Origin: Furcasterigmium furcatum
Lineage: Eukaryota > Ascomycota > Sordariomycetes > Glomerellales > Plectosphaerellaceae
Length of the DNA stretch: 64,000 bases
Reading direction: 5' to 3'
Assembly (NCBI GenBank): GCA_001599815.1
Contig: BCIA01000001.1
Location: 3,662,934-3,726,933, forward strand
The notes beneath the pieces were generated by a model, which saw nothing but the letters and a program-made list of their open reading frames with translations, made no database searches and was not told where the DNA came from. The stretch's first letter is position 1. Each line of letters begins with the position of its first letter. The translations under genes were made by a program, and so were the position numbers. This document shows, in pieces, positions 1 to 11,915 of the stretch.

Positions 1-334
1 CGCCAACACCCAGGAATGCCCTTCCATCAGCTCCCTTGGGACCCAAGTCTTTCAAGGTCTTACCTCTCGACCAGCAAGCACATGACGTGGAACACTGATA
101 GCACATCGCCTACACTGTCCCCTTTCGAATTAGAGCCTCCTCGAAGTTGGGACAGTTCTCCAGCATCCACTTCCCCAGGTTCAACAACACTATCGCGATG
201 ATAAGCCGCTCAGACGAGCATATATGTCGCCATGTTTCTCTTGAATGAACATTCGCAAGGAGTACCAACCTCGCCATCACTTGGATTCTCCCATCTCGAA
301 TCACTCAACATCATCGTTAGAACTTGCAACCACT
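1..334. other. upstream region of amino-acid permease gene
   Basis: No convincing gene is seen here. It is the 5' flank of the permease gene. An in-frame ATG at 245 would add 30 residues to the permease, so part of this stretch may be coding or 5' UTR. Confidence 0.5.
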
Positions 335-2353
335 ATGGACAACACCATCGCCCCCGTCAGCTCCAACAAGGAGTCACCAGGCGGGTGTAAGGCCGGCGCC
401 ATACCTGACGCCCAGTCGATAAAGGTAGGCCAGAGCAACGATACTGTCAGCCGGACGCAGCGCGGCCTGTTGCCTCGGCACATCCAACTCATAGCCATCG
501 GCGGCAGCATCGGTACTGGCTTGTTTGTTGGTATCGGCGGTGTCTTGGCCCAGGCTGGTCCCTTGTCTGTCTTCTTGGGATACCTGCTCTGGGGTGTCTT
601 TTTCATTTACACCTGTAACCTGTGCGTCGCAGAGATGGTCACCTACCTGCCGGTACGAGGCAGCATGTTCGAGCTCGCAGGTCGATTTGTCGATCCAGCA
701 CTCGGCTTTGCCATGGGTTGGACGTACCTTTTCGGAAGCTCTATGCTGGTTTGCGTCGAGTACACCGCCGTCGCCACCCTCATGCAGTATTGTGAGTTGC
801 ACCGACCCCTTATATGGATCAGCCTCTGAATTTCCCCAAACCACCGTGCCACTAAAAGACCACACGACTAACACTGGGGATACCACAGGGAACACAACCA
901 TTAATCCGGGTGTTTGGATCGCCTTGTCCCTCGTGGTTTGCGTCGGGCTAAACCTGGCAGCCGTCAAATGGTTCGGTGAAGCCGAATTCGTCATGGCCTC
1001 CACAAAGATCATCCTCCTCGTTGGCTTGATCATGCTCACCCTTGTTACCATGTGCGGCGGCAACCCTCAGAACGACGCATATGGATTCAGGCATTGGGGT
1101 AATGGCAGTGCCATGCACGAGTATGTGGCAGAGGGCGCCACTGGAAGATTCCTTGGGCTCTGGTAAGAACCCCATGCCCACCTCAGAGTACCCACGCTCC
1201 TTGCTCATCCGGATAACCCCAGGTCTGTTATCGTCTATGCGGCATTCACTATTGGAGGCCCCGACATGATTGCCTTGACAGCCGGGGAAATCCACAATCC
1301 CCGCCGGACCATCCCACGGGTCGCCCGCCTGATCTTCTATCGGCTTGTTGGCTTCTACGTTATTGGTGTTCTTGCGGTAGGAATCATATGTTCCAGCCAA
1401 GATCCTCGCTTGATGGGCGCAATCGAAAGTGGCGCCCCAGGGTCGGCGGCGTCACCATGGGTTATTGGCATCGAGAACTTGGGCATCAGCGGCTTTCCGG
1501 ATCTCATCAATGCCCTCATTCTGTTGTCTGGTTTGTCAGTAACACCCAGATATTCGAGACCCAAAAAAGGATATGGGCTGACAATTTTGGCCCTAGATCT
1601 TGCGGCAATGCCTACTTTTACGCTGCTACAAGAACCTTGTATGGCCTTGCTCAAGGTACTATGACCTGATCCCCAGAACCAACTCCAATTGCTAAGAGAA
1701 GTGAACAGATGGACAGGCCCCCAAGATTTTTAAAAAGTGCACCAAGTCGGGCGTACCTATTTACTGTGTTGGGTGCATTGCCCTAGTTGGTTGCGCGGCC
1801 TTCATGGTCACCTCGGACTCTGCCATCACAGTCTTTTTCTGGGTACGGCAAGTCGCCACCGTGTCTGATGGCCTTACACTGACAAGTCTCACAATAGTTT
1901 GTCGATCTTACAACGGGGGCTATTTCCGTCACGTACACCAGCATGCTCATTACTTGGGTGTGTTGGTATCGTGCCAGGAAGGCCCAGCCTAATGTTCTCC
2001 CTGATTCGGCGCTGCCGTACAGAGCGCCATTTACTCCGTACTCCTCCTATTTGGCACTGGTGCTGGGGTGTACCCTCTGTTTATTCCTTGGCTTCAACAG
2101 GTTCTCGCCATTCAATGTCCGAGGATTCATCACCTCCTACTTTGCCCTCGCTTTTGCTTCAAGCATGTTTGTGCTATGGAAGTTCATAAAGCGGACCAGC
2201 TTTGTGAACCCCAAAGAGGCAGACTTGCTGGCAGGCAAGGCTGAGGTTGATGAAGAGTGTAAGGTGTGGGAAGATGGCACGTTCGAGAGGGAGGAGAAGA
2301 TAAGATTGCAAGAGGCGGGTATCCTGAGACGGGCCTGGGAGAACATGTGGTAG
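335..2353 (+). CDS. amino-acid permease (APC superfamily, fungal AAP type)
   Basis: Predicted plasma-membrane amino-acid/H+ symporter of about 563 residues, the usual size for fungal amino-acid permeases with 12 membrane helices. Exons read as 335-791, 889-1162, 1223-1534, 1597-1655, 1709-1842 and 1898-2353, and the phases are consistent throughout. The first helix carries the family signature GGSIGTGLFVGIG after a hydrophilic N-terminal tail. Later helices hold IGGPDMIALTAGE and the TRTLYGLAQDGQAPKIF segment, which only becomes continuous after splicing. The donor at 1535 (GTCAGT) was preferred over an earlier GT because it restores SGLSCGNAYFY. The C-terminus is hydrophilic and charged, as expected for a cytosolic tail. 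An alternative in-frame start lies at 245. Substrate specificity cannot be read from the sequence. Confidence 0.93.
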
Positions 2354-4174
2354 GAATTTGTCTCCTTCCCTGAATTTGAAGGGGAAAGTACTTTTGGTAG
2401 GAAGATCGCGATCCTCCACTCTCAACAGAGGCCATGGGCCTGACACCAAATTGGCGATAGAAGTAACCAAAGAGAGGACGTGAGACTGTCTTTAATGAGG
2501 AGAATTGGGAACCCGCCCAAACCTTGACCAACGAGATGTACATTCATGTGGATAGTGCCCCTCACACTTGAACACAATGTCCAGGCAAGGGGTAGCAGGA
2601 AAGATGGCCGCCCAGCTCGGAAGGCCCAAGCCGACCAGACTTCAGATCGAGTCTCAGACAATGGAGATGGCCTCTCTCGGGACTGCAGAAAATTGAGATA
2701 GCGTCCTGTTGAGCTGGAGGTAATTCTAAGGACTGCCTGGCCAACTTGAATTATTTTGAAAGAACCCCTATTTCGACAGCAATACAACCAAACCGGCCAT
2801 GTGTTTTGCGACCTTCGTGCCAGGATCCTAGCGCCGGGATGGGCACTCCGCAGCTCGCACCACCACCGGGATTGTGCTTCGCGGCATTGACTGTCACTCC
2901 GATGGACAGCTCTCGGCCAGCGCCCGAGCCTCGAAAAATAGACTGGTTGTTTCCCGGCACAGTCTTGGCTGTTTCTTCCATCTTCCATTTTCCATGATCC
3001 GGCAGCTTTGACCTGCTGCCAAGTCTGGCGCTTGGTCCATGGGATCGAGCGGGAGACCGTCGTTCGAGACAGCAAATGTCGCATCACCGCGCTCCGTCTC
3101 ACAACCTGACGGCAAATCCTGTGGCCGAGCACTGCCTTCTCTTGGCAAAAGGAAAACTGTTTGGTGTAGCGCCCGTGGGAGAGACCATGTCGGTCGACGA
3201 AGGAGGGTTGCATCGTGGCACATTGATTCGCGAAATCCCTGCTGCATGTTCATATGTCGATAATCATTATGATCGGGGATCGCAAACCATCAGTTGCGAT
3301 TCGCCCATCGCGAAGTGTTTCGTTCGAGCCAAATGCCATAAGCCTCCTCCAGGGCTGGGTGTTATTGCTACGGGCCAGCGCTTTGGCCCCGAACTGTCAC
3401 CAAGTGATGGGAGCCACACACTGGACAATTCCAACCTAGTTTCCGCCCCAAGTCCCAAACACGACAGAGTCGTCAAGGTTACGTCCCATCTTCAAGTCCT
3501 TCAGAGTCGAACGTCAGGGCGGTCAGATGCCAACTGCGGGACAACTCCTGTCAGCAAGAGCGTGCTCTGTCCGCCCGACGACCGGGAGTTTATCCACCAG
3601 CAGATATGATTCTGCAACAGGACGGGGGCCTCTCGCTTGGTCCCGGCGGAGAAGATCTTCATGATCAAGGATCTGTTACCGGGTTCTCCAGATCCTCAGG
3701 TGCGGTAGCAACCAGGAGCAACGTCGTGTTTCCGCATCCCTGCACCAAACACCTTATTCCGCGCGCGCACTCCATATCCCATCCTCCAACCACCACCATG
3801 TCCATCTTTTGTGCTTGATCCACGTTTGAATAACCTCACAGCCCCGCCGATAGAGTTGTTTGAGAGCGTCTTCACGGCCTCCACTTCGGACGAAGTCATG
3901 GCGATGCTGTCTCATTCGTGGTTCTGCGGAAGCATCACTGCTCAACGAGGCCTGGCGAGGCCGTGGGCAGCTGCCCTCTCCAAGTACTTAAAGGCGAACA
4001 TTTCCTGCCCTTCTTTGGATTCAGAAAGCATCAGCAACAACTTCCATCTCAACAGCCATCCCAATCCTCAAGCGTTGAACGCATAGCCTTCTCTTCTTTT
4101 CTCGACAGCATTCCTCTGGACAGGACAGCTTGATTCACTCCTCAATTCTTAATCACCACCCCTCACCTTTCAAA
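2354..4174. other. intergenic region, 1.8 kb
   Basis: No recognisable gene. A 263-codon minus-strand open frame (2422-3213) has no recognisable domain or coding-like composition and was rejected. The last 200 bases are C/T-rich and AAC-rich, as in a fungal 5' UTR leading into the gene at 4175. Confidence 0.5.
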
Positions 4175-4973
4175 ATGAAGTCCTTCGCCATCTGCGCTCT
4201 TCTCGCCGCCGCCGAGCTGGTGGCTGGCCATGCCGCTATCATCTCCGCCACCGGTGACGCTGGCGGTCAGGGCATGGCGCTGGGCGTTGATACCAGCACT
4301 CCCCGCGACGGAACTCGCCGCAACCCCTTCCAGCAGGATGCCACTCGCTTCCGTGGCGATGCTGAGGACACTGTCGGAGAGACCGTTGGAGCTGGCGACA
4401 ACGACATCGAGAGCGGCACTACCGCCATCATGACCGAGATGGGCGATCAGCTGCCCCAGATCACCCCCGGAGGCTCCGTGAACATGGTCCTGCATCAGGT
4501 CAACGGTGACGGCGGCGGTGAGTGACGGCCAGTCCGCGACTTTTCTCGATCATAACTAATACAATCCCAGGTCCCTACACTTGCATGATCAACGCCGATG
4601 GCACTGCCACTAGCTGGACCGATATCAACGTCACCACCACTCCCCCCGGCCGCAACTCCCGCAACCGCGTAAGCAGTGACGGCCTTCCCGATTGCTCAGA
4701 AACAGCAGCTAACCCTCTACTTAGGACGGCGAGTCGACCGACTTCCCTCTTGTCGCGGCTGTCCCCGCCAACCAGGAGTGCACTGGCACCGTTGCCGGAC
4801 AGGAGAACGTCTGCATGGTCCGTTGCCAGAACGACGCCGGTGCTGGCCCCTTCGGCGGTGTCATCCCCGTCCAGATGGCCAACACCACCACTCCTGCCGA
4901 GGCCCGCCGTCTCCTGGCTCGTGCTTCTTCTGAGAAGCACATGCAGCTCCGCAAGCTCAAGCGTGAGCTGTAG
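4175..4973 (+). CDS. Egh16/CAS1-like secreted virulence-associated protein
   Basis: Small secreted protein of 229 residues. Exons are 4175-4517, 4571-4668 and 4725-4973. The first about 18 residues form a signal peptide ending VAGHA. The mature part has the hallmarks of the Egh16-like family (Blumeria Egh16, Magnaporthe GAS1/GAS2, Colletotrichum CAS1): TGDAGGQGMALGVD, TPRDGTRRNPFQQD, a central GPYTCMINADGT and a C-terminal VCMVRCQNDAGAGPFGG. Family members are expressed in appressoria and some contribute to penetration; a biochemical activity is not established. The C-terminal about 35 residues (TTPAEARRLLARASSEKH) are basic and Ala-rich. The conserved start and sequence identity with this family are seen directly; a role in host infection is inferred. 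Confidence 0.9.
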
Positions 4974-6728
4974 ACGGCTCATGGGATGGACCCTGGTATC
5001 ACTCAAAAGGAATTGTCTGCTTGAACAGACAACATGGAAATAATAGAGACTAGATAAGGCAGCTGAGAAGAATTGGCGTTCAATGCTTTTGATAAACCTG
5101 ATTCCAAGGCGCGAGCCAGCCACGGCTCCATGTGAGCGAACAGTGACCATGGGAGAAGTTGTCAACCGCTTCTGGGCAGTTCTAGACGAGAGTTCTATGC
5201 GAACCGACAGTAGACTGGTGCCTGAATCATCTGAGTCAAATGATTACCACATATAATGGTAAATAGGGCGGGGTTGATTCCGTCGCGTAATGCCTCATGC
5301 CATGGCGCATCTTCACCGCCCAGCTGCCCGCCTTCCCCATGCCCAAGCAACTGTTCACCGAGTCGGAGACCCCCGATGCGACTACTGGACAATAGTATTG
5401 CCTGTTAATTCCCGAGCTCGTGAGTGGGAAACACCGCCCTGGGGTGCGGGGGATCACTCCAACGCGTGGTCCTTCAGATCACGACTTGATCAGGACAAAG
5501 CAGCGTCCCGCTACAGCTCTTAACCTCCTCGGCTAGGTCTCGGGGGCGGGAGGATGGTCGCCGATTCGCTTCGTGCTAGGCCAACCGTCAAGAGATCCTC
5601 GCGTGCGCGATTCAGGCGGGTGGCGTCTCCCTTGCCGGTCCCGGCAGCCCAAACCACCACCACCACCAGAAGGAAGCTTGGAGGCCTACATACACGGCGC
5701 CGAGACGCTGGTTGGCTGGGCTCCGATGAGAAGGTTGTCGATGACGAAACAACGCGCAGCGTGCCTGTGGTAGTCGGCGCCTCATAGTCCAAAAGGGGCT
5801 GACAACGGGCCAAATTGTCCGGGGCAGCGTCACATATTTCAAGATCCAGAGCCCCCGAAAGTTATTCCAGAATTTTTCCAGGCGAGTCTGGGCTGCAAGT
5901 TTGCGCACTTTATAGGCTGGAACAGCCCAAGTTGGCCCTGGCACTGATGCAACATCAGACAAATGGGGACGGTATCCCCGATCTCACCACCAAGGGGATG
6001 ATCTCTCGAGCACCGCATTCCTCACTCGGCGGTTCGGCGTTCCGTGTCGGTAAACGCCTGCTTCCATTCGTATGTTGGTGAATCAGTATCAGAAGAGGCA
6101 AGCTGTGAAGACACGGGTCCTTCTAGAAAGACGCCGGTCGCCTGGACTATGCCGCGATGGGCCGTTCGCTCCAACCTTGTCTTACATGTGGGCGTCTTGG
6201 ACCTCAGTAAGGTTTACCGCCATGAACGACCGCTCCACTGGCCCATGAATTATCACCGGTACAGCCGGACAGGTACTGACTCGGCTTTCATTCGTTTATT
6301 GGCTACTCGAGCCTCGGTCGCGTGTGCTTGGGCGCCTTTACGTGTCGAATCGCCAAGAGATATGGGGGGCTTCTAGAGCTAGATCTTGATCGTGGCGACG
6401 GAATGAACCCATTGCGGTGAAGGAGTAAGCCTTGACTAGTAGGCTTGAGCGGGTTTCCTTCGTGCCCTGACCCCATGACAAGCACCACTCCGTACTTGTA
6501 AGGAATGCCTTCTGTTTCTACCCGCAAGGCACGCTGCGGAGCAATCTTCTCCTCTCTAAGAAACCCTCGATACGCGCCCGATATCATCGCCGAAAGCAAC
6601 CTCCAGTCTTCCCCGCCCGCACGAACCGCAAAGCCCGCCTGTTCCGCTCGACAACCGCTGATCCAGGTGACGATGATGATGGATGAGCGACCATCCTGAC
6701 AGCGCTCCAAGGCAGGGCTTGGAAAATC
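4974..6728. other. intergenic region, 1.75 kb
   Basis: No gene supported. It holds a short (CCA)5 run near 5654 and several overlapping open frames on both strands that share no family motif. The 3' flank of the Egh16-like gene and the 5' flank of the receptor gene lie here. Confidence 0.5.
5654..5668. repeat. (CCA)5 microsatellite
   Basis: Five tandem CCA units seen directly in non-coding sequence. No functional meaning is claimed. Confidence 0.7.
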
Positions 6729-8501
6729 ATGGACTCAAGTCAAAGTGCGACAGATGGACGGGTTGGTCAGATCCCGCCTCCTGATGGCGTCACGCCCAAC
6801 TTCGACCATCCTCAGGATGCGGGTCGCATACTCAACATCGTGGGCCTCACCCTATGTTGCTTCTTCATTACTGTTTTCTTCTTCATACGGGCATATGTCC
6901 GGATATTCATCAACTGCCGAATCATGTTGTCGGATGGTACGTCCATGATCGCTTTCTATCTCATTGCAGAACGGATACTAACAGGTCGCCGCTCAGTCGC
7001 CTGCTTCTTGGGATGGGTATGCCTTCACGCCCTGCCACCACGGCAGCAGTCTGCTCACGCATTATCAGATTTTGACACTTCTCTACGCCGGGACGTGCTT
7101 CGCAAGTGAGCATCTCCGGCGCTATCATCGGCAGTCCTGAACTGATCGTGTCTAGTGACGTATTGGGGCCTCGGTCATCATGCTTGGGAGGTCACTCCTG
7201 ATGACTATATGGAAGTCCTCAAGGTAATTCTTCTCCTACTGTCCACCCCGCAGTTGATGTTGCCAAGATGTCTGATCCCTATTTCAGTGGCTGTACGCTA
7301 GTTCGATCGTCTATATCCCCGCCGCGTACTCCGTTAAGCTCACTATCCTCCTCCTTATCGCTCGAGTCTTCGCCATCGAAGAACGGGTAGCAAAAGGCAT
7401 CCACATTTTCATCTTCGCACTCGCCTTCGCATACATGCCAGTACAGACCATGAAGATCATGGTCTGCACCCCGATCAAGGCCTACTGGGACCCGTCCGTC
7501 CCGATGTTTGGATGCCTTAACCAGAGAAAACTATTCCTCACCGACCTCACCTTGGCAGTTATCGCCGACTTGGTCATCGTCCTCGTTCCGATCCCAGTCA
7601 CCTGGTCGCTGAGGTTGCCGCTCAGGAAGAAGCTCAAGATCATCTTCATGCTTTCGGCGGGTGCTCTAGCGACCGGTGTGACCATCTTCCGACTCGCCAA
7701 AGTCATTCTCTTTCTGAATGCCCGAGACGTCACATATGATTTTGTTGTATTAGATTTGACCACGTACGTTGCGTGCACTTCACTGCCTCGGCCACCCCCG
7801 AGCCGTTGGATGCGAGTTATCTGACCTTCGTCTCGAACAGTTGCATCGAGCTCTCCATCGGCCTCGTCTGCGCCTGTCTTCCATCAGCCCACTTCCTCTA
7901 CGAACGCCGCAAGGCAAACCGCCGCAACCGCAGCTACTCCTCCAACCGGCCACGGACCGGCCACTTCGGCACCCCAAAGCAATTCACCTCCAGTAACAGC
8001 TGGTTGAGCACACGAAAGACGATACGGACGCTACATCTCACGGGCAACCGCGACCCTAGTACGGAACTGAGGCCTGCCCCAGACGAAGAACGGGCGCCGC
8101 CCATGTCCGAGCAACCCGTCGCCGTCGACGCTCCCTTATCAAACCCACATTTCACGAGATTCTGCTGCCGGAATGGAAACGCAGGCGGCGCATCCTGCTG
8201 CGACGAATCACGCCGTGAGGCCCAGAGAGCATTCGACCTCGAGCTCGCTCGGTTTTCGGGAAAGTCCGCCGACGGTGAGACGGACTCTCCCCCCGCCGGC
8301 AGCGACTGTCCCATCAACTGCGCCATTTCGCGCGTCAACTCGCTCGATGGACGGCGGGAGGGCTGGCTGGCGTCCAGGTCGGATGCAGGGGACACCACGG
8401 ACGTCGATGCGGTGGCATCGATGCATGACGTTGGGAGGTCTCGCTCCGTGGGTTATTGGGACACGGTTTGGGATGGGACGGTGGAAGACATACCCAGGTG
8501 A
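6729..8501 (+). CDS. PTH11-like rhodopsin-domain membrane receptor
   Basis: Predicted seven-helix membrane protein of the fungal rhodopsin-domain family that includes PTH11-related receptors; about 491 residues. Exons are best read as 6729-6940, 7047-7105, 7156-7223, 7288-7763 and 7841-8501. Supporting features are the N-terminal extracellular segment, helix 1 (LTLCCFFITVFFFI), the YWGLGHHAWEVTPDD loop, helix 3 with YIPAAYSVKLTILLL, the CTPIKAYWDP loop, and a long hydrophilic C-terminal tail (about residue 300 on) rich in Ser, Asp and Arg. The junction after residue 70 is uncertain: a stronger donor at 6937 exists but breaks the frame, so a small exon or other splice form is possible. No CFEM domain is present. 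In plant pathogens such receptors sense surface cues; the ligand here is unknown. Confidence 0.8.
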
Positions 8502-8829
8502 TTTGACGGCCGTGATTGGGACTTTTAGATACCATAATAGATCCGGCGTTGCTTCGCACGAGAGCATCACATGTTAGCCATTCGATGGCAGGTTCCCCTG
8601 GATGACATTTGTGTCACCGTTGTATTTGATTTCATACATCGTATCGCAGGCCGTATCTACGTCAGTCGTTAGATGCTCAAGGTCCGGACAGAACGCCACA
8701 TGGGAACCGCCATGCCCGTCCCAGCACCCACCCATCATTCGCCAACATCCCCTAACGCCATGCCGCCCTGCCCATCTATTCAACAGTGAATTTTAGCATT
8801 CGAGATCTCCGCACGAACATGGAAGGGAT
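8502..8829. other. convergent intergenic region
   Basis: Lies between the 3' ends of the receptor (+) and the metalloprotease (-). No gene or repeat seen. Confidence 0.5.
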
Positions 8830-9787
8830 CTACGGGGCACGGAGCGTCCACCAGGCGCTGCGCATGCGCCAGGCCTGGCCCTCGGTGAACTCCTCGAAGC
8901 AGTAGCTAGAAACGGCCAAGTCAGCAAGCAGACCACGAAACCTGGGAAGCAAGACACTCACTCGTCAGAGTAGTCCATGTAGTTATGGATGGGGTCCAGG
9001 CCGGGGCGGTCGGGGCACGAGTCCCTGCCGACAGGGCATCCCCAGCTGGGGCTGGCGGAGGCGGGAGTGTCGTGGACCATGTCGCCGACGCAGGTGCAGT
9101 TGTTCTGGAAGGTGTGGAAGAGGTCCATCCAGTGGCCGACCTCGTGGGTGGCGGTCTTTCCGAGCTCGAAGCGAGGCATGGGGCCGCCGGGCAGCGAATC
9201 GGTGAGGACGTTGCAGCCGTCGTTGAAGAAGCCGGTCGAACCGGGGGCGTAGGCGCGGGGATACGTGCAGTAACCCAGGTTGCCGCTCACGTACTGCTGA
9301 TAGTAGATGTTGAGGGAGTCGTAGCCGCCGCGACGCAGTGTCCTTTTCATGTTGGCGACGTCCTGGTTCTGGGACCAGGGGACGTGAACCATGCGGTTGA
9401 TCTCCTTGATGTCGAAGGAGATGTTGTGAGGGGCAAAGTCCGCGTTGAGGACGTCGAGCTGCTCTTGAAGGACCTCCACCTGGTTTAGATGTTAGCGAAG
9501 CTCCATGTTGGCCTGGGTTGCAGATTGGAAAGACGTACGCTGGCCCAGCCACCCTCGACAGTCTCGTTGACAGCGAGAAGGTGGAAGTAGGTCGGGATCA
9601 CGATGGGCACAGGCTCGTAGCGAGCCATGAGAATACCACCATCGGTCAGGAAGCCCTCCTCCTTGGCGAACCTGGCCGCCATGGCGAAGTCCTCCATCTC
9701 CGGCTCGGGAGTTCCGCAACGGTTGAGGGCCTCCTGGGCCTTCACGGCGCCCAGGAGGGTGACGAACCAGGTGTACTTGGCGAGCAT
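8830..9787 (-). CDS. secreted metalloprotease, peptidase family M43 (MEP1-like)
   Basis: Predicted extracellular zinc endopeptidase of 280 residues, the normal size of fungal MEP1-like proteins. Exons on the minus strand are 9539-9787, 8962-9479 and 8830-8905. Residues 1 to about 18 form a signal peptide (MLAKYTWFVTLLGAVKA). The catalytic zinc site is HEVGHWMDLFH at residues 195-205, with Glu196 as the general base. Downstream come the cysteine-rich segment NNCTCVGDMVHDTP, the sequence PIHNYMDYSDDYC (the methionine-turn region) and a C-terminal FTEGQAWRMRSAW. The position normally occupied by Gly in HExxHxxGxxH is Asp202, whereas the rest of the motif is intact. A TATA box sits about 95 bases upstream. 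Closely related enzymes degrade host or environmental protein. Confidence 0.93.
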
Positions 9788-10470
9788 GGTAGCGACAGAA
9801 ACTGAGCTCGAAACTTGACAGTCCAGGAGTAGCTGAAGACGAAAGGAAGCTCTCTTGTGATCGACACTGCCATGCAGGAGCTCTTATATAGCCCCTCTCA
9901 CTTTTGGGAGATACCCTGATCCGTGCATCATGTCGTCTCCGCCCGATGATACCTAAGGATCCTGTGCTTACTGCAGAGCACGCAGTAGTTTGTCACGACC
10001 TTCGGTCCCGGAGCAGTTGCGCAGCTGGCCCCTTATCTCCTGGCGATCCCACAGCCTGTCCCTGTCTGTTTGGTGGGGATCAGCTAACGGCCTTCCTCTT
10101 TGGACAGTGCCGAGCCCAGGAACCGCTGTTAGTGTCGATGGACCAGGTGCCGTCCATTGGCCAATCTCGCTCTGCTCCGGGCGATCATGACCTGCTTCTG
10201 CCCGGCTCCCTGCTCGGGCCTGCCACAGCTTTTCCATGGCCGCATAAGAACAGGCAATAGTCGGACGCCTGGCACATACGGCCGTGGCACAAAGAGGAAG
10301 GACTTTGAGATGCCGAGACGGCGAGGCCTGCCCCCAAGATAAGTAACACGCGGAGTCAGGAAATTTTTCCGTGAGTGTGCGAGACTTGATCAATGCCAGG
10401 AAGAGAAGGTGAGAGATGGGTGGACGCTGACTGAACTCCAGGGCTGAAGGAAGATGCAGCATGCTGGACC
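9788..10470. other. promoter region of the metalloprotease gene
   Basis: Apart from the TATA box no feature is evident, and the open frames here lack family signatures. Confidence 0.5.
9883..9890 (-). promoter_or_regulatory. TATA box of the M43 metalloprotease gene
   Basis: TATATAAG on the minus strand, about 95 bases upstream of the start codon at 9787, in a plausible position for a short-leader secreted-protein gene. Confidence 0.6.
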
Positions 10471-11561
10471 TTACAAGAAGTAGCTCGGTGGACAGCTTCT
10501 TCGCCGCGAGGCCCAAGCCGAACTCTGCAAAGACTCATCGCTTCCGAAATCGCTCTGTGTGCGAATGACAATCCTCGGAAACCCGGAAGGGCGGCGCTTG
10601 GAGTGAAGCACCTCACAATCCGTCTTGCACAAGAGACAGCTGAACGATGCGGTAGTGGTGCCTGGCGCGGCCGACAAAGCGTCCGCCACGATGCCCAGCA
10701 GACTAATGGTTCGGACGCCCGCCTTTCGGCCATCCTGAGCTCGCCAGAAAACTGGAAACGAAGGATTTTCCCATTCTTTTGGCAGTAACAGGTGTCGACA
10801 GGGCTTCCAGTCGAAAGCCCGGTGTCCCATCACCGACCGAATATCCTCTGTCATTTCCGGCCACCCAGGAGTAGGACGCTGGCTCTCAGGCTTGCAATAG
10901 GAGATGAACCACTCTTCGTACAGCATGAAAGTGCCGTTCGTGATTTGAGGTTTGGCCTCATAACGTAGACTCAGTCCCGACTCATCGGAAAGTATCCTGA
11001 AATCGCGGAAAGTGGCCATCAGCTTATAGAAATGCAGTACCTGCATATCGTCGACGGTGGCCTTCCTGTTATACTTGAGAGCGAGCTGAACGTGGTACTG
11101 GCGGACGAGGTACCGTCGATGGCGGTCTGTCCAAGGATCATCTTCGAGCATGCACCATTTACGTTCAAATTCGAAGCGGAAGGCGCCTGGGTTGGGGCGT
11201 GACGGCGGTGGGGGAAGCTGAAACCGAGCTGAAGGTGTATCGTCAAGACGGACACGATGAAGCCAACAACGACTACAGGCCCAGTGTGTGAGGCTTGCGT
11301 ATGCGAGTCCCTCCCAAAAGGCAAGTTTATAGGGCCCTCCATCTCGCACCATGTGTAATGCCAGTCCCCGAGAGTTACGGCCCTAAATGACCTGCACGTG
11401 TGTGATAGAAGAAACTGATCGTGAAGGTCGAGAGGGTGGAATACGAGGAGGAGCAACTCCACAGGCAGTTTGGTGAGGATCGTTGGCGTTTCAGTTTGAC
11501 CGTGAGAATTCACCAGGTCGACACCACAAGCCAAAGAGGCCAGACCTAGGATGCTGGCCAT
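10471..11561 (-). pseudogene. F-box-like protein gene, apparently frameshifted
   Basis: Two overlapping minus-strand frames together look like one fungal F-box protein. The first (from 11561) encodes an N-terminal F-box, LTKLPVELLLLVFHPLD followed by LSHTCRSFRAVTLGDW. The second (11352 to 10471, 293 codons) encodes the typical continuation, KLAFWEGLAYASLTHWACS and a Cys-containing RCWLHRVRLDDTP segment. They are out of phase near 11340-11375, and I find no GT-AG intron that would join them; the only nearby acceptor leaves no room for a donor without removing the F-box. Either there is a true one-base indel (decayed gene), an assembly error, or two separate genes. F-box proteins recruit substrates to SCF ubiquitin ligases; the substrate is unknown. 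Confidence 0.6.
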
Positions 11562-11915
11562 GATGGCAGGACTGGAGCGCGTTTCAATATCGACTATGTG
11601 CAGGGTCTGGTCACTTGAGTGGACTACCTCCAGCCCACTCTCGGCGTCATGTTTGCTGCTGGGCCGGCGACAGCCACGTTTGCTGTTTGTTCTTGTTCAG
11701 TCCGGATGTTCACACATGAAAGCGCAATCGTGTCGAACTGACGAGGGAAAACGGACCCTGAAAATATGCCCAGAAACGAGATAAGACGCTATGAGCCGCG
11801 CTAAATATGCAATCTATCAGGGCCTGCCCGATGGAGTAAACGTGCCTGAAGTCCCCTGTTCCCCCCGGACGTGAGTCCTCATTCATCTTTCCGCCACTCT
11901 CTTCCCCGACCGCCA
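11562..11915. other. intergenic region
   Basis: Between the F-box-like locus and the 3' end of the SUR7-like gene. Nothing recognised. Confidence 0.5.

Noticed and set aside
2422..3213. 263-codon minus-strand open frame
   Set aside because: No start context, domain, signal or familiar motif; composition looks like a random GC-rich open frame.
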